DNA of 64,000 bases from an uncultured Anaerobiospirillum sp. (lineage in GTDB: Bacteria > Pseudomonadota > Gammaproteobacteria > Enterobacterales > Succinivibrionaceae): assembly GCA_944389615.1 (NCBI GenBank), contig CALXNA010000004.1, positions 1-64,000 of the forward strand, in the 5' to 3' direction. The notes under the pieces were generated by a model that was not told the DNA's origin, ran no database searches, and saw nothing but the letters and a program-made list of their open reading frames with translations. A program made the translations under genes and the position numbers. Below are positions 1-9,125 of this stretch, one piece after another. Every line of letters begins with the position of its first letter. Within the stretch, counting starts at the first letter, position 1.

Positions 1-2804
1 TTGGCAAGGAACCGCGCATTGTCAGCTGCGTCCATCAGCGGCGGGAAGCGCCCGGCAGGCATGGACTTGAGCGCAGCCGGATAGAAGTAGGCATGCCCCT
101 GCTCCAGCTCCGCGCGCCGACACTCAATGAGGTGCGCGCCCAACGGCTCGTCCGCCGTCAAGAACAGCGGGCGTTGCGGCTGATGGCGGCACAGCTCATT
201 GAGCTCCGCGACATCACGCAACACCTGCGCTAAAGCGCGCCGGGCCTCCATTAAGAGATCGTACTGGGCCTTGTTATAGACCCAGCCGCAGGCGCCTAAG
301 GCCCGCACTACCGGCTGCGGACTAAAGCCCTGATTGACCAAGTCGCAGCTCAAACCAAAGTTCAAGCAGCGGTCGGCAAACCAATGCACGTGCAGCGCGG
401 CCGCGCTGAGCTTGGCCTCAAGCTGCGCGATGCGCTCTTGATACGCGGCAAAGGACGCCCCGTGCTGAGCGCAGGCCTCAGCCTTGAGGTAGCGCAGCAC
501 GTTGACGTACTGGGTCAGACCGAAGTCGGCCACCATACCGTACGGATGCGCCGTGCTGCCGACCACGCTCGAAACCACCAGCTGCTCTAAGAACAGCTCG
601 TCGTAGGTAAAGGCAGCCTCCATCATGGCACCCTCGACAACCACAGATTCGGCCTCGAGATAGTCCGCCGACTTCGGGTCAGTGCAAACCGGGTAGCCCT
701 TGCCCAAGTTGGTATCACGCCAAGCTCCGGCAAAGCCTGAGAGCACCGTGGCGGTGGCATCAGCGGTCAGGAAGTACGAAGGGAGCTCTTCATGGCTTAG
801 GTGCTCAGTGATGAGCCACTCGACGCGTGGGCTTTGGCCTTGAGTTGCGAGGCTCTCGACCTGAGCCTGCGGCACGCCCTGCTCATCGCAGACGGTGATG
901 GCCTGCGGCAGTACCCAAGTAAACGGCTCGCTGCCGCGGCGGGCACCGTACCAGCGCTCTGGGTTTTGGGCGTTGACCAAGACCGGCTGCCACAGCTCAA
1001 TGGCCCACTGGTTGGCAGCGACCAAGGTCTGCGTGCCGTAGATTGGCCCGGCAGCCGCATGCCACAGGCGTTGATCCTCGGCCTCGTAGGAGTAGGTGAC
1101 CTTGCCCTCAAGCACCGGCAACTCGCTGCACACGTACGCCTGCCCCATACGCAGATGCGGCAGATCCGGGTCGAGCAGCTTCAGGCCCTTGTACTTATAG
1201 GCGTCAGCCACGCCTCCGTCCTGATACGGCGGCAGCTCAACCGGTGGCTCAGCTCCCGTCTCAGCGGTTGCCTCCGCGACGGCAGCGCCCGCCCCCTCGG
1301 TCTCTGCGCCTGCGCCCTCTACAGCGGCTTCCTCAACGGAAGCCTCGGCATCGATAACTGCGCTCTCGACCACAGCGCCCTCAGCTGCAGCAGTCTCTAC
1401 CTCGGCATACTCCGGGAGGTCGTCCTCGCCTGTCGCAGTGTTATACCACTCAGCAGTGGCTTCATCCTCAGCTGGTATATCGTCCTCGACGGACTCAGCG
1501 TCGTACCACTCGTCGTCAGCTGGGACATCGTCCAGAGCCTCATCGGAGTCGTACCACTCGTCAGTGGCCTCAGCCTCGACCCAGTCCGCAGCGTCCGCGC
1601 TTACGTCCGCATCGCCATCAGCAGTCGGCACCGGCGCGCCACCACGCGGTGGTTTATCGGGGTCGTCGGGATCGGGTTCCTGAGCCAGTTGCTCAAGGAA
1701 GGCGGCATCGTTGCGCTCCGCGAGCTTGCGCAGCTTGCCGCGGAGCTTGCCCTCGCTGCTCTTGAGCAAGGAGACGACTTGGGCTTGGGCCCAAGCTCTT
1801 GCCTCATCTGGCGTAAGGTCAGCCTGTGGCTCAAGCTCTAAGAGCGCGGCTACGGCGTAATGCTCCGGGACGCTCTGACCTAAGGCAGCAAGGCCTGCGA
1901 TGAAGTCTGCGCTGTCGCGCTTGAAGAGCGGGTTGAGCTTGCGCAGGAAGGTTCCCGCATAGCGCGGCTGGAGGTTGCCCACGAACAGGCTCAGGTCGTT
2001 GAGGGCCGGTTGCAGCTCGACGCTGACGCAGGCGGCGCGCTGGCTTAAGGCCAGCAAGGTGCGCTTGAGGTCGTAGGCCTTAGGGCGCTCCGGCAACTCG
2101 TAGTCGCAGCACTCAAAGGCTCTGAGATCATCGACCGACCACGGACGCGTTAATACCGCGTCACCTTGGAAGCTGCGGGCCCAGCGCAGTAACTCCGCAG
2201 GCTCGACGCTCATCGGCCTGAGCTCGGTGAAGGCGAGCACGGCGCTCAGGCAAGTGTTGAAGTGCTGAGCGCGGGCGGCTGGCTTTAAGTGCTGCAGCAC
2301 TAAAGCCATGTAGTCGCACTCAAGCTGCTGCTCCGGGGTACGGCAGTGGGTGGTCGCCTGCTGCGCCTCAGGTACCAAGGTAATCGGGTGCGCGCGCAGG
2401 CACTTGCACAGGACATTGACCTGCGTGGCCTTAGGCGGGAAGGCGGTGGTGAGCTTGGCGCTGAGCTCCGGCTTTAAGCAAGCAGACGAATCCTGCTCCT
2501 TTACCGGCTGCTGGGTGAGCCAGCGCTCAAAGCTGAGCTTGCGCTCGTTTAAGTGGGCCTTATGCTCGGCGTTGACCGCAGCCATCTGGGCCCAGCGTGG
2601 AGCCTTTAATGGCATGGCTTGCGCTACGGGCTCGTTAGCCGCAGCGACCGGCAAAGACTCGTGGGCTGGGGACAAAGCCACTGGGGCAGCCTCGGGCGAA
2701 GTCAACGCCGACACCTCGGTCAAAGAGGACGGCAGCGCTGGGATGCGCTGCTCTGGGGTCGCGACCTGCGCCGCAACCGTGGCTGGAACTTGATACTGAC
2801 TCAT
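1..2804 (-). CDS. Large hypothetical protein with acidic repeat linker (3' end outside window)
   Basis: An uninterrupted reading frame runs leftward from ATG at 2804 and leaves the window without a stop, giving at least 934 residues. The start is supported by a TGAGG ribosome binding site about 8 nt upstream. I recognise no domain. The first 80 residues are Ala/Pro-rich; residues about 80-400 look globular and helical; then comes a strongly acidic Ala/Glu/Asp linker holding three imperfect copies of a motif of the form EWY(D/N) followed by DD(V/I/L)P (roughly 1420-1580). The last 300 residues look globular again with many Trp, Tyr and Cys. No signal peptide or membrane segment is apparent. 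It lies downstream of the restriction gene on the same strand, separated by 840 bp with terminator-like hairpins, so it is probably transcribed on its own. Function unknown; the frame is certain, the role is not. Confidence 0.75.
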   Translation of the reverse strand, partial: MSQYQVPATVAAQVATPEQRIPALPSSLTEVSALTSPEAAPVALSPAHESLPVAAANEPVAQAMPLKAPRWAQMAAVNAEHKAHLNERKLSFERWLTQQPVKEQDSSACLKPELSAKLTTAFPPKATQVNVLCKCLRAHPITLVPEAQQATTHCRTPEQQLECDYMALVLQHLKPAARAQHFNTCLSAVLAFTELRPMSVEPAELLRWARSFQGDAVLTRPWSVDDLRAFECCDYELPERPKAYDLKRTLLALSQRAACVSVELQPALNDLSLFVGNLQPRYAGTFLRKLNPLFKRDSADFIAGLAALGQSVPEHYAVAALLELEPQADLTPDEARAWAQAQVVSLLKSSEGKLRGKLRKLAERNDAAFLEQLAQEPDPDDPDKPPRGGAPVPTADGDADVSADAADWVEAEATDEWYDSDEALDDVPADDEWYDAESVEDDIPAEDEATAEWYNTATGEDDLPEYAEVETAAAEGAVVESAVIDAEASVEEAAVEGAGAETEGAGAAVAEATAETGAEPPVELPPYQDGGVADAYKYKGLKLLDPDLPHLRMGQAYVCSELPVLEGKVTYSYEAEDQRLWHAAAGPIYGTQTLVAANQWAIELWQPVLVNAQNPERWYGARRGSEPFTWVLPQAITVCDEQGVPQAQVESLATQGQSPRVEWLITEHLSHEELPSYFLTADATATVLSGFAGAWRDTNLGKGYPVCTDPKSADYLEAESVVVEGAMMEAAFTYDELFLEQLVVSSVVGSTAHPYGMVADFGLTQYVNVLRYLKAEACAQHGASFAAYQERIAQLEAKLSAAALHVHWFADRCLNFGLSCDLVNQGFSPQPVVRALGACGWVYNKAQYDLLMEARRALAQVLRDVAELNELCRHQPQRPLFLTADEPLGAHLIECRRAELEQGHAYFYPAALKSMPAGRFPPLMDAADNARFLA

Positions 2805-2848
2805 AATGAAACCTCATAAACATGGGGCTTTCAGCCCCGCAGAAAGTA

Positions 2849-2877
2849 AAAAGCCTTTGAACAAGTCAAAGGCCAAT
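2849..2877 (-). terminator. Terminator-like hairpin in leader of the leftward gene
   Basis: On the - strand GCCTTTGA, a short loop, then TCAAAGGC is followed by TTTTT. It stands some 45 nt upstream of the ATG at 2804, so it is either an attenuator for that gene or the end of an upstream transcript. A second small hairpin (GGGGCT/AGCCCC, 2824-2838) lies between it and the start codon. Confidence 0.5.
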
Positions 2878-2939
2878 CACACTATGAACAGTTTAGCAAG
2901 TCCGCGCGGGCACTTTCCGTAGTACTACGCGCAGGTATC

Positions 2940-2972
2940 AAAACGCAAAGCCCCATCCGATCAGGCTTTGCG
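2940..2972 (-). terminator. Second terminator-like hairpin
   Basis: CGCAAAGCC and GGCTTTGCG form a 9-bp stem, followed on the - strand by TTTT. It is placed upstream of the leftward gene starting at 2804, about 90 nt before the first hairpin. It could end transcription coming from the restriction gene or act in the leader. Confidence 0.4.
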
Positions 2973-3129
2973 GCCACTTTTAAGCTGAATGTGAATGCGG
3001 TCACACTTTTTGTCCAACAACCAACGAAGCCGCATCAGATCAAGGCTTCCGACCGTAGCAAATAATCTCTGTCAAAATATAGTAATCTATCAGCCCAAAT
3101 TAGCGATTTTAGGCCCAAAACACCACTTT

Positions 3130-3183
3130 TGTATCTATCAAGGTGACAAAACCGCATATTTATCAGGAAATTTTATAGATACA
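3130..3183. promoter_or_regulatory. Inverted repeat in AT-rich upstream region
   Basis: TGTATCTAT at 3130-3138 and its exact reverse complement ATAGATACA at 3175-3183 lie 36 bp apart in an AT-rich patch (about 2980-3200) that contrasts with the GC-rich surroundings. This is the likely promoter and operator area for the leftward gene at 2804. The regulator is unknown. Confidence 0.3.
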
Positions 3184-3206
3184 TACACTTGCATGCAGTT
3201 TTAGGA

Positions 3207-3572
3207 GCTAAAAAGGGCGCCAGCCCAGTGTTTATCAGGCTTTGCTCCGTTTTGACCCCGCAAAACGAAGGCCATGGACATCTCCGGCGCGCGGCTCCTT
3301 AGCGTGGCATTCGGTGGCATAGCGTAGCAAGGCCTGCGCAGGGCACTGCTCTCAGGCGGATCACGCCCGCTCATCAGCACTTTGTGCTCATGTGGAGTGC
3401 CAGCGCAGGGATAGACTCCTTAGCGTCAAAGGCGCAGTAGCCTGTTCCCGAAGCGGCGCGCATCACCGCCCCTGCGGTCTGAGCGCATAATGGCTTATGG
3501 CGTCTCCTGCACGCTGGCTATGACTGCGCTGGGCCCAAGACGGCCTTCGTGGCGGGAGGTCGCAGAGTGCCA
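3207..3572. other. Intergenic stretch without a recognisable gene
   Basis: GC-rich sequence between the AT-rich promoter area and the terminator of the restriction gene. It contains imperfect GCGCGGC-type palindromes but no reading frame with a ribosome binding site or family resemblance, and no RNA gene that I recognise. Confidence 0.4.
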
Positions 3573-3608
3573 AAAGCCACGATCAACTGTGGTCAATCGT
3601 GGCTTTCA
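3571..3608 (-). terminator. Terminator of the restriction-modification gene
   Basis: AAAGCCACGAT and ATCGTGGCTTT pair perfectly over 11 bp around a 12-nt loop, followed on the - strand by a short T run. It sits 40-70 nt past the stop codon of the leftward restriction gene, the expected place for its terminator. Because the stem ends in A/T on both sides it may work in both directions. Confidence 0.7.
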
Positions 3609-3644
3609 TGTATCGCGTGCGCGTAGTAGCGCTCTAGCACGACA

Positions 3645-6600
3645 CTACTGATCGAGCTTGTGAATGGTAAGTGGCGGCAGGGCCTTCACGATCTTCATGG
3701 TCTCAAGCGACACCGTAATCACGCGCAGTATGAGGTTGAGGATGTAGCGCTCATCGCCGACTTCGCGGGCGTAATCGTTGTAGTCGTTGATGATGTGCGA
3801 GGCTTTGTCGACCGAGACGCCGCAGCGTTCGACCACCCAATCGAGGGCCGACTTCTTGTTGACCACATACTCCTGCGCCTCCAGCGGAATGTTGCGCAGC
3901 GTCAGCTGGTCGTTGTAAACGATCACGGACTTGTCCTTGGCGGCGTTGCCGGTCTTGCCCTTGATCTTGCCGTACTTGAGCTTATCGACCCGGTAGTCCA
4001 TGTTGTCGGAGCTGACGCCCTTGGCGTAGCTCAAGGTACACCCGGCATACGGCTTTACTTGCTCATAGCCCACGTGGAGCTCAGCCAGCGCCCGCCCCGC
4101 CTGCTCAAACGCCTTAAACTCGTCATAGGTGGCCACACGCGGAATGCGTGGCAGCTCCTTTTGCAGGTTGTTGGCGTAGGTCGCGCGGTAGTCCGGACTG
4201 TGCAGGATGCCGTAGATGTAGTAGAACACGGCATCGACATCAATCGCTGCCGCTTCCTCGGGGTAAGCCGCCTTGAAGTGCTCAACCGCCTCCGGCCGAA
4301 TGGCATCGACCCGCTCGTAGCCGTTGACGACCACGCCCAGCGCCGCGGTCGACTCAATCTCCAGCCCAGCCATCAGGCCGTTTGCAGTCGGAGTAGGCGT
4401 GTCCACCTTGCGGTAGAGGTAGCGCGGGAAGCATTGGCTCTTATCAAGATAGTCTACGCACGGGCTCTTATCACTCATCAGGCAGCTAAAACTGGTAGCC
4501 CCCACACTGGCTGTACCCATAACCAAGTTCTCTGCTCCATTGAACGGGAATAGCTGCGGCATCTGGTACGTCCCTTCAATCCAAGCCTTATCGTTGTACA
4601 GGAACTGCTTAAAGAAGGGCCGGTACAAGGAAGTAACCACATAACCACAATCAAATTGGGCAAGTTTCTTACCTTTTCTTAACTGCTGATTGAGACTACC
4701 ATTCCACTTAATCTTGGTCTCGTCATTGTCACGTACAAAACCAGCCGGATCACGCTTGAGCGCTTCGACCTGCGTATTGTAGAAGGCGATGCACTCGGTG
4801 AAGTTGCGCTCGATGGTCTGCTTGCTTGAGTTGTACGACCAATCATCACGTGCCGTCAAAATACCACGTGAGTAACTGTCAAAAATCGCGAGTTCCAATG
4901 TCTTCTTGCCGTCAACCGTGATGAAGTGCCCGAAGTCATCTCGGCGCTGGTTAAGCCAGTCACCGTGGGCATCGGGTTTGATCTCGACCAGAGGAGCCTT
5001 GACGATAGAGCCCAGCTCCATGAGCTGCCCCAGCTTCTCCTCGCGGCTGAGGTAGTCAGCGACTGCGGCGAAGTAGATCTTGCCCTGCGCGGTGGCCTGA
5101 GGGTTCTTTACCAAGACCGTAATGGCGATAGGAGCGCGGCTACCGGCACCAAAGATCTTGCCACCCTCTTTGCGCGATTGCTCGCCCGAGGTGCGCTGGT
5201 TGCCTTTGAGGTGGTAAACATAGACTGAGCTAAACTCCTGCTGTAAGCAGCGGCGCATGCCACTGGCTGCGGCCGCGTCAAGCCAACCAGCATTCGTTAC
5301 AAAGGCAACGACGCCTTGCTCGCCAATCCGGTCGGAGGCCCAACGGAAGGCTTTGATGTAGGAATCGTAGAGGCTGTTCTTATTGCCCTTTACGCCTAAG
5401 GCCACATAGGTATCAGCAATACGTTGCTCAAGCATTGGGTAGCTATCGTTTTGGTTATCGTCATTGGCACTGGTTTGGCCCACGGAGTACGGCGGGTTAC
5501 CGACGATGACCTTGAGCGGCAGGGCGCGCACCGCGTCGCGCAGGGCCGAGTTCTGGCCAAACGAGCCGGTGATGATGTGGGCCTTGTCCTCGACCTCGGC
5601 GAAGGTGTCGGTCAGCACCACGATGTTGTTACGCTCGTAGTGGGCGGCATCCTTGCCCGTGAGGTCGTGGTACACCGACTCGATGTTGATTGAGGCGACG
5701 TAGTAGGCAAGCGGCAAGATCTCTTGGGCATGGAGCTCGTGGCGGTACTTATGCTCAAGCTCCGGCAAGGCGATGAGATCGGGGCTTTGCATCATGCGCG
5801 TGATGAAGGTGCCCGTGCCGGTGAAGGGATCCATGATGTGCACGCCCGGGCTGCCAAGACTTGAGCCAAACTCGCGCTTTAAGATGTCATTGACCGAGTG
5901 GTTGATGAAGTCGACCACCTCAATTGGGGTGTAGACGATGCCAAGCTTGTCCTGCTGCTTGGGGAAGGCCACCTTAAAGAAGCGATCGAACAGGTCGACA
6001 ATGACCTTTTGGCGATCGGCCAGCGTGGTGACGTTCTGCATGCGGAACTCGACGCTCTGGTAGAAGCCGCGCAGATCGTTGTTGGTCTTGGTCAAGCCCT
6101 CGGCATCGAGCTTGTTCAGCATGTCCGAGAGGCCCTTGGCGATCGGGTTTTGCTCAGTGAACGGGAAGCCGCGGAACAGCTCGTCTAAGACTGGCTTGAT
6201 CACAATGTGCTGCGCCAGCATTTCGATGATCTCGTCGCGGTCTAAGTGCTGGCCGATCGAGTCGTTGAGATCGAGGCAGAACTTGGCAAAGTCAGCTTGG
6301 AACTCGGGCGATTGGTTCGCCGCAAGCAGCTCATTGATGGCCTTGACCTGCTCGGTGCAGATCTTAGCCACATCTTCGGCCCAGTCCTGCCACTCCTTGC
6401 GCCGTCCCAGCTTCTTGATGATGGTGGACTTGATCGTCTCCTCGACCTTGATCGCCTGATCAAAGTCAAAGAGCGTGCGCTGCTCCGGCTCTTTTTGGTC
6501 TTTTTCTTGGCTCTCTACGGTCGGCTTCGGTGGGCACGGCGGATGTGGCCGCTTGGCCCCGGTCGGCTTACCCTTGACCTGATCCTTATTCACGCAGATG

Positions 6601-8504
6601 ACCTCGATGCGCTCATCGATCTTCTCGGTCGCACCATCGACCAAGACATGGTCAGGGTTGATCGACTTTAAGGCGTTGAGCACCTGCCAGACCACGTCAA
6701 AGCTCTGGTTCTTATCGAAGATAGACTCGGGGTGCTCAAGGTCGTTGGTGACCACCGGAATGATGACGTAGCCGCGCTGCTTGCCCGGCGCGGTGCGCAT
6801 GACGCGCCCGACCGTCTGCACCACATCGACCTGCGACTTGCGCGGACTCAAGAAGACCACCGCATCGAGCGCCGGAACGTCCACGCCTTCGCTCAAACAG
6901 CGCACGTTAAAGAGGATCTTGCAGTGATGTTCCTCAGGCTCGGTACGCAGCCAATCAAGCAAGGCGCTCTTTTCAATCGCGTCCATCGAGCCATCGATAT
7001 GCTGGCAGTCGCAGACCAAGTTGTGCTCGTTGAGGTAGGCAAACTCTTCGCTGGCGCGGCCCTTCGGGTCATTGAGGCTCAGCTCCTTGATGTGCTCACG
7101 GTAGTGCTCGATCGTATCTTGGAAGTACTTGGTGAACTGCTTGGAACCGGCCTTATCGTACTTGCCAGTGGAGTCGATGATTTGGGCAAAGCCCACCGCG
7201 CGGCGCATCGGCTGCTCGTCGCCTTTGAGCTCGGAGCTGACGCCGTACTTGTTCAAGGCCTTCCACGTGCCGATGACCTTGGCCGCAAGGTACTGCGAGA
7301 AGTCCAGCAGAGATTCGTCGGTCGGCAGCAGCGATTTGTCGCCGACCAAGATGATGACCTTGTAGTCGACCAAGCAGCCCAGCTTGACCGCGCGATCGAA
7401 GTTTAAGGTATGGAATACCGGGCCAAAGACGTTCTCATCGTCCATCGAGTACAAGACCGCCTCGCCTTGGCTCTCCTGCTGCTTGGCTGCCTCGCCATAG
7501 ACCTTCGGCGTCGCGGTCATATACAGGCGCTTTAAGCCCTTGATGTACTCATCATCGTGGATGCGGGTGAAGTTCGACTCATCATCGACCGCGCTGTCCG
7601 CGCCGCGGCGCTTGCGCCCCTTGGTGGGCTTATCGCCCTCAAGCTGTTTAATCAACTGCTTGCGCTCTGCCACCAAGTAGCCCCCGGCGGTGCGGTGCGC
7701 CTCATCGCAGATGATGAGATCGAGGCTCGGCAACTGATAGTCGGTCTGGGCTTGATGGATGACGTCGAGCGACTGGTAGGTCGAGAAGATCACGGTCATG
7801 CCGGTGGCGTTGGTTTGCGCCTTGAGTGCTAACGCGGCGTTGACCGCTTGGGCTAAGCTTTGAGCGTCGGTCGTGGCCGGGAAGGTCAGGTCAGAGGGGC
7901 GCAGGTAGCTGGCAAAATCGTCCTCGTCGCCGCTCTTGCCGACCTTGCTGTCTGAGCACACGGCAAAGGCCGCCATGTGGGCGCTTGCTTGGCGCTTCCA
8001 GTCGCACAGCGTCTGCGAAAGCAAGGCCAAGGACGGCATCAAGAACAGCACTAAGCCGTTGTTGTTGGTCTGGCGCTCGGCAATCTTGAGCGAGGTAAAG
8101 GTCTTGCCTGTACCGCAGGCCATGATGAGCTTGCCGCGGTTGTTGTGCTTGAAGCCTTCGATGACGTTCTCTAAGGCCTCTTGTTGGTACGGACGCAGCT
8201 GCCGCTTGGTGATGGTGACCTGATGGGTCTTAAGGAAGCCCGACCAGTCGACGTTGGCCTCTTCGAGGTCGGAGCGGCTGATAGTCTTGACGGGATTGGT
8301 GCGATTGATGAGCTCGCTGTGCGCATGCTCTGAGAGGCGACCGGTGTAAACGAAGTAGCGGTCAGAGAAGAAGGGACGCTCCGAGTCAGCGAGGAAGGAG
8401 TCGACTTGGCTTTTCGGAATGAATTGCTCGCGTCCAAAGAACTTGCACTGAATGGCAGTAAAGGAGGGATGAGTATTATTTACTAAAGTCTCTACCCCCC
8501 CCCC
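3645..8504 (-). CDS. Type ISP restriction-modification protein, helicase-methylase-TRD part (out of frame with its N-terminus)
   Basis: This is the main body of a single-polypeptide type I-like (ISP, LlaGI-type) enzyme that would cut unmethylated DNA after ATP-driven translocation and methylate the host site. The frame starts just after an in-frame TAG at 8505-8507, reads the second half of a Mrr-like nuclease (AIQCK, catalytic Q-x-K), then an SF2 helicase (ACGTGKT at 8123-8100, DEAH about 400 nt later, MTATP, and a QTVGRVMRT motif VI), then an adenine methylase (DPFTGTGTF near 5825, catalytic NPPY near 5490) and a C-terminal target-recognition region. No ATG, GTG or TTG exists in frame before the ATG at 8123, which lies inside Walker A, so this part cannot be made as a useful protein by itself. 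Joined to the upstream frame at 8492-8905 it would give about 1753 residues, close to the usual 1500-1600 of the family. Domain identity is firm; the OFF state depends on the exact G count. Confidence 0.85.
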   Translation of the reverse strand, partial: GGGVETLVNNTHPSFTAIQCKFFGREQFIPKSQVDSFLADSERPFFSDRYFVYTGRLSEHAHSELINRTNPVKTISRSDLEEANVDWSGFLKTHQVTITKRQLRPYQQEALENVIEGFKHNNRGKLIMACGTGKTFTSLKIAERQTNNNGLVLFLMPSLALLSQTLCDWKRQASAHMAAFAVCSDSKVGKSGDEDDFASYLRPSDLTFPATTDAQSLAQAVNAALALKAQTNATGMTVIFSTYQSLDVIHQAQTDYQLPSLDLIICDEAHRTAGGYLVAERKQLIKQLEGDKPTKGRKRRGADSAVDDESNFTRIHDDEYIKGLKRLYMTATPKVYGEAAKQQESQGEAVLYSMDDENVFGPVFHTLNFDRAVKLGCLVDYKVIILVGDKSLLPTDESLLDFSQYLAAKVIGTWKALNKYGVSSELKGDEQPMRRAVGFAQIIDSTGKYDKAGSKQFTKYFQDTIEHYREHIKELSLNDPKGRASEEFAYLNEHNLVCDCQHIDGSMDAIEKSALLDWLRTEPEEHHCKILFNVRCLSEGVDVPALDAVVFLSPRKSQVDVVQTVGRVMRTAPGKQRGYVIIPVVTNDLEHPESIFDKNQSFDVVWQVLNALKSINPDHVLVDGATEKIDERIEVICVNKDQVKGKPTGAKRPHPPCPPKPTVESQEKDQKEPEQRTLFDFDQAIKVEETIKSTIIKKLGRRKEWQDWAEDVAKICTEQVKAINELLAANQSPEFQADFAKFCLDLNDSIGQHLDRDEIIEMLAQHIVIKPVLDELFRGFPFTEQNPIAKGLSDMLNKLDAEGLTKTNNDLRGFYQSVEFRMQNVTTLADRQKVIVDLFDRFFKVAFPKQQDKLGIVYTPIEVVDFINHSVNDILKREFGSSLGSPGVHIMDPFTGTGTFITRMMQSPDLIALPELEHKYRHELHAQEILPLAYYVASINIESVYHDLTGKDAAHYERNNIVVLTDTFAEVEDKAHIITGSFGQNSALRDAVRALPLKVIVGNPPYSVGQTSANDDNQNDSYPMLEQRIADTYVALGVKGNKNSLYDSYIKAFRWASDRIGEQGVVAFVTNAGWLDAAAASGMRRCLQQEFSSVYVYHLKGNQRTSGEQSRKEGGKIFGAGSRAPIAITVLVKNPQATAQGKIYFAAVADYLSREEKLGQLMELGSIVKAPLVEIKPDAHGDWLNQRRDDFGHFITVDGKKTLELAIFDSYSRGILTARDDWSYNSSKQTIERNFTECIAFYNTQVEALKRDPAGFVRDNDETKIKWNGSLNQQLRKGKKLAQFDCGYVVTSLYRPFFKQFLYNDKAWIEGTYQMPQLFPFNGAENLVMGTASVGATSFSCLMSDKSPCVDYLDKSQCFPRYLYRKVDTPTPTANGLMAGLEIESTAALGVVVNGYERVDAIRPEAVEHFKAAYPEEAAAIDVDAVFYYIYGILHSPDYRATYANNLQKELPRIPRVATYDEFKAFEQAGRALAELHVGYEQVKPYAGCTLSYAKGVSSDNMDYRVDKLKYGKIKGKTGNAAKDKSVIVYNDQLTLRNIPLEAQEYVVNKKSALDWVVERCGVSVDKASHIINDYNDYAREVGDERYILNLILRVITVSLETMKIVKALPPLTIHKLDQ

Positions 8505-8905
8505 CTATTTTTTATCCTGACCTGTGACACCAGACCTGCGTTCTGGGCCAGCCCGTCGTTGCCGCCCGTTTGGATGCCCGTTTGGCCGCCCGCAGGGCTG
8601 CGGTTGGTCGCCACCAAGTCGATGCCGGTGTCACGCGCATCGCCCCCGCTCAACTCTGGATGCTCCTTGGCCCACTCGGCGTAGGTTTGCACCTTGGCAA
8701 ACTGGTCACACCAAGGCTGTGCTTGGCTTAAAACACCGCGCACTAAGAGCTCAAAGGCCGTGCCCTTATCGCGCTCGGTCAAAGTGTTCTGCTCAAAGCG
8801 CTGCAGGATTTGCTCAAAGGCACTAATCTGCTCGGCCGTATCGAGTCCGACTCCGGCGGCCGGATCGGTGACAGTTCCGACCTCAATGCTTACGTTCTCT
8901 ATCAT
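8492..8905 (-). CDS. N-terminal nuclease fragment of the type ISP restriction gene
   Basis: This 137-codon frame is the start of the restriction gene. ATG at 8905 has an AGGGGA ribosome binding site about 6 nt upstream. Residues 45-60 contain the helix with FELL typical of Mrr-like nucleases, and residues 93-97 read TGIDL, supplying the catalytic Asp of the PD-(D/E)XK core. The partner strand (AIQCK) is encoded after the G tract in another frame. Between them lies an unusual Gly/Gln/Asn-rich stretch ending in a run of glycines, then TAG directly after the 11 Gs. With 12 or 9 Gs the frame would pass into the helicase part. With 11, a short peptide without ATPase or methylase is made. Bases 8804-8905 are duplicated at 10920-11021, beyond the NrdD-like gene. 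Confidence 0.75.
   Translation of the reverse strand: MIENVSIEVGTVTDPAAGVGLDTAEQISAFEQILQRFEQNTLTERDKGTAFELLVRGVLSQAQPWCDQFAKVQTYAEWAKEHPELSGGDARDTGIDLVATNRSPAGGQTGIQTGGNDGLAQNAGLVSQVRIKNRGGG
8495..8505 (-). repeat. Eleven-G homopolymer tract (likely phase-variation switch)
   Basis: Eleven consecutive Gs on the coding (-) strand lie inside the nuclease domain of the type ISP gene. Reading the two frames by hand shows that 11 Gs end at TAG at once and 10 Gs end at TAA within a few codons, while 12 or 9 Gs join the nuclease start to the helicase-methylase frame. Such tracts change length by slipped-strand mispairing. A sequencing miscount is the main alternative. Confidence 0.7.
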
Positions 8906-9028
8906 GATAGATCCCCTAAAGTTGATCCCGGTCGGTTGAGGAGACCTGCGTAAGCCCTGTCCTTTCAGTCAAGCCCACCAACAAGCGACTCCTAACCCAA
9001 CAGGCGTTGCGCTATCGTACCATGACCG
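8804..9028. repeat. Direct repeat, copy A (5' end and promoter of the restriction gene)
   Basis: About 225 bp that recur at 10920-11153 in the same orientation with scattered substitutions and one 9-bp insertion in copy B. It covers the first 34 codons of the restriction gene, its ribosome binding site and about 120 bp upstream. Together the copies bracket a 2.1 kb segment holding the NrdD-like gene. Confidence 0.85.
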
Positions 9029-9125
9029 GCTGACCAAAGGCGGGGCAGCTCCTACTCAATGGTTCAATGGTGTGTGCAAAGTTAGCCTACACTGACTCTT
9101 CCGTATTATTAAAGCAAATTTAATA

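Noticed and set aside
801..1841. Rightward 346-codon frame
   Set aside because: It lies antisense within the large leftward gene, lacks a ribosome binding site, and its Leu/Ser-rich composition reflects the opposite strand.
2995..3204. Rightward 69-codon frame in the AT-rich patch
   Set aside because: No ribosome binding site and no protein-like composition; the patch is better read as a promoter region.
3660..4553. Rightward frames of up to 297 codons opposite the restriction gene
   Set aside because: Antisense shadows of a gene with strongly biased codon use; the leftward frame has clear domains.
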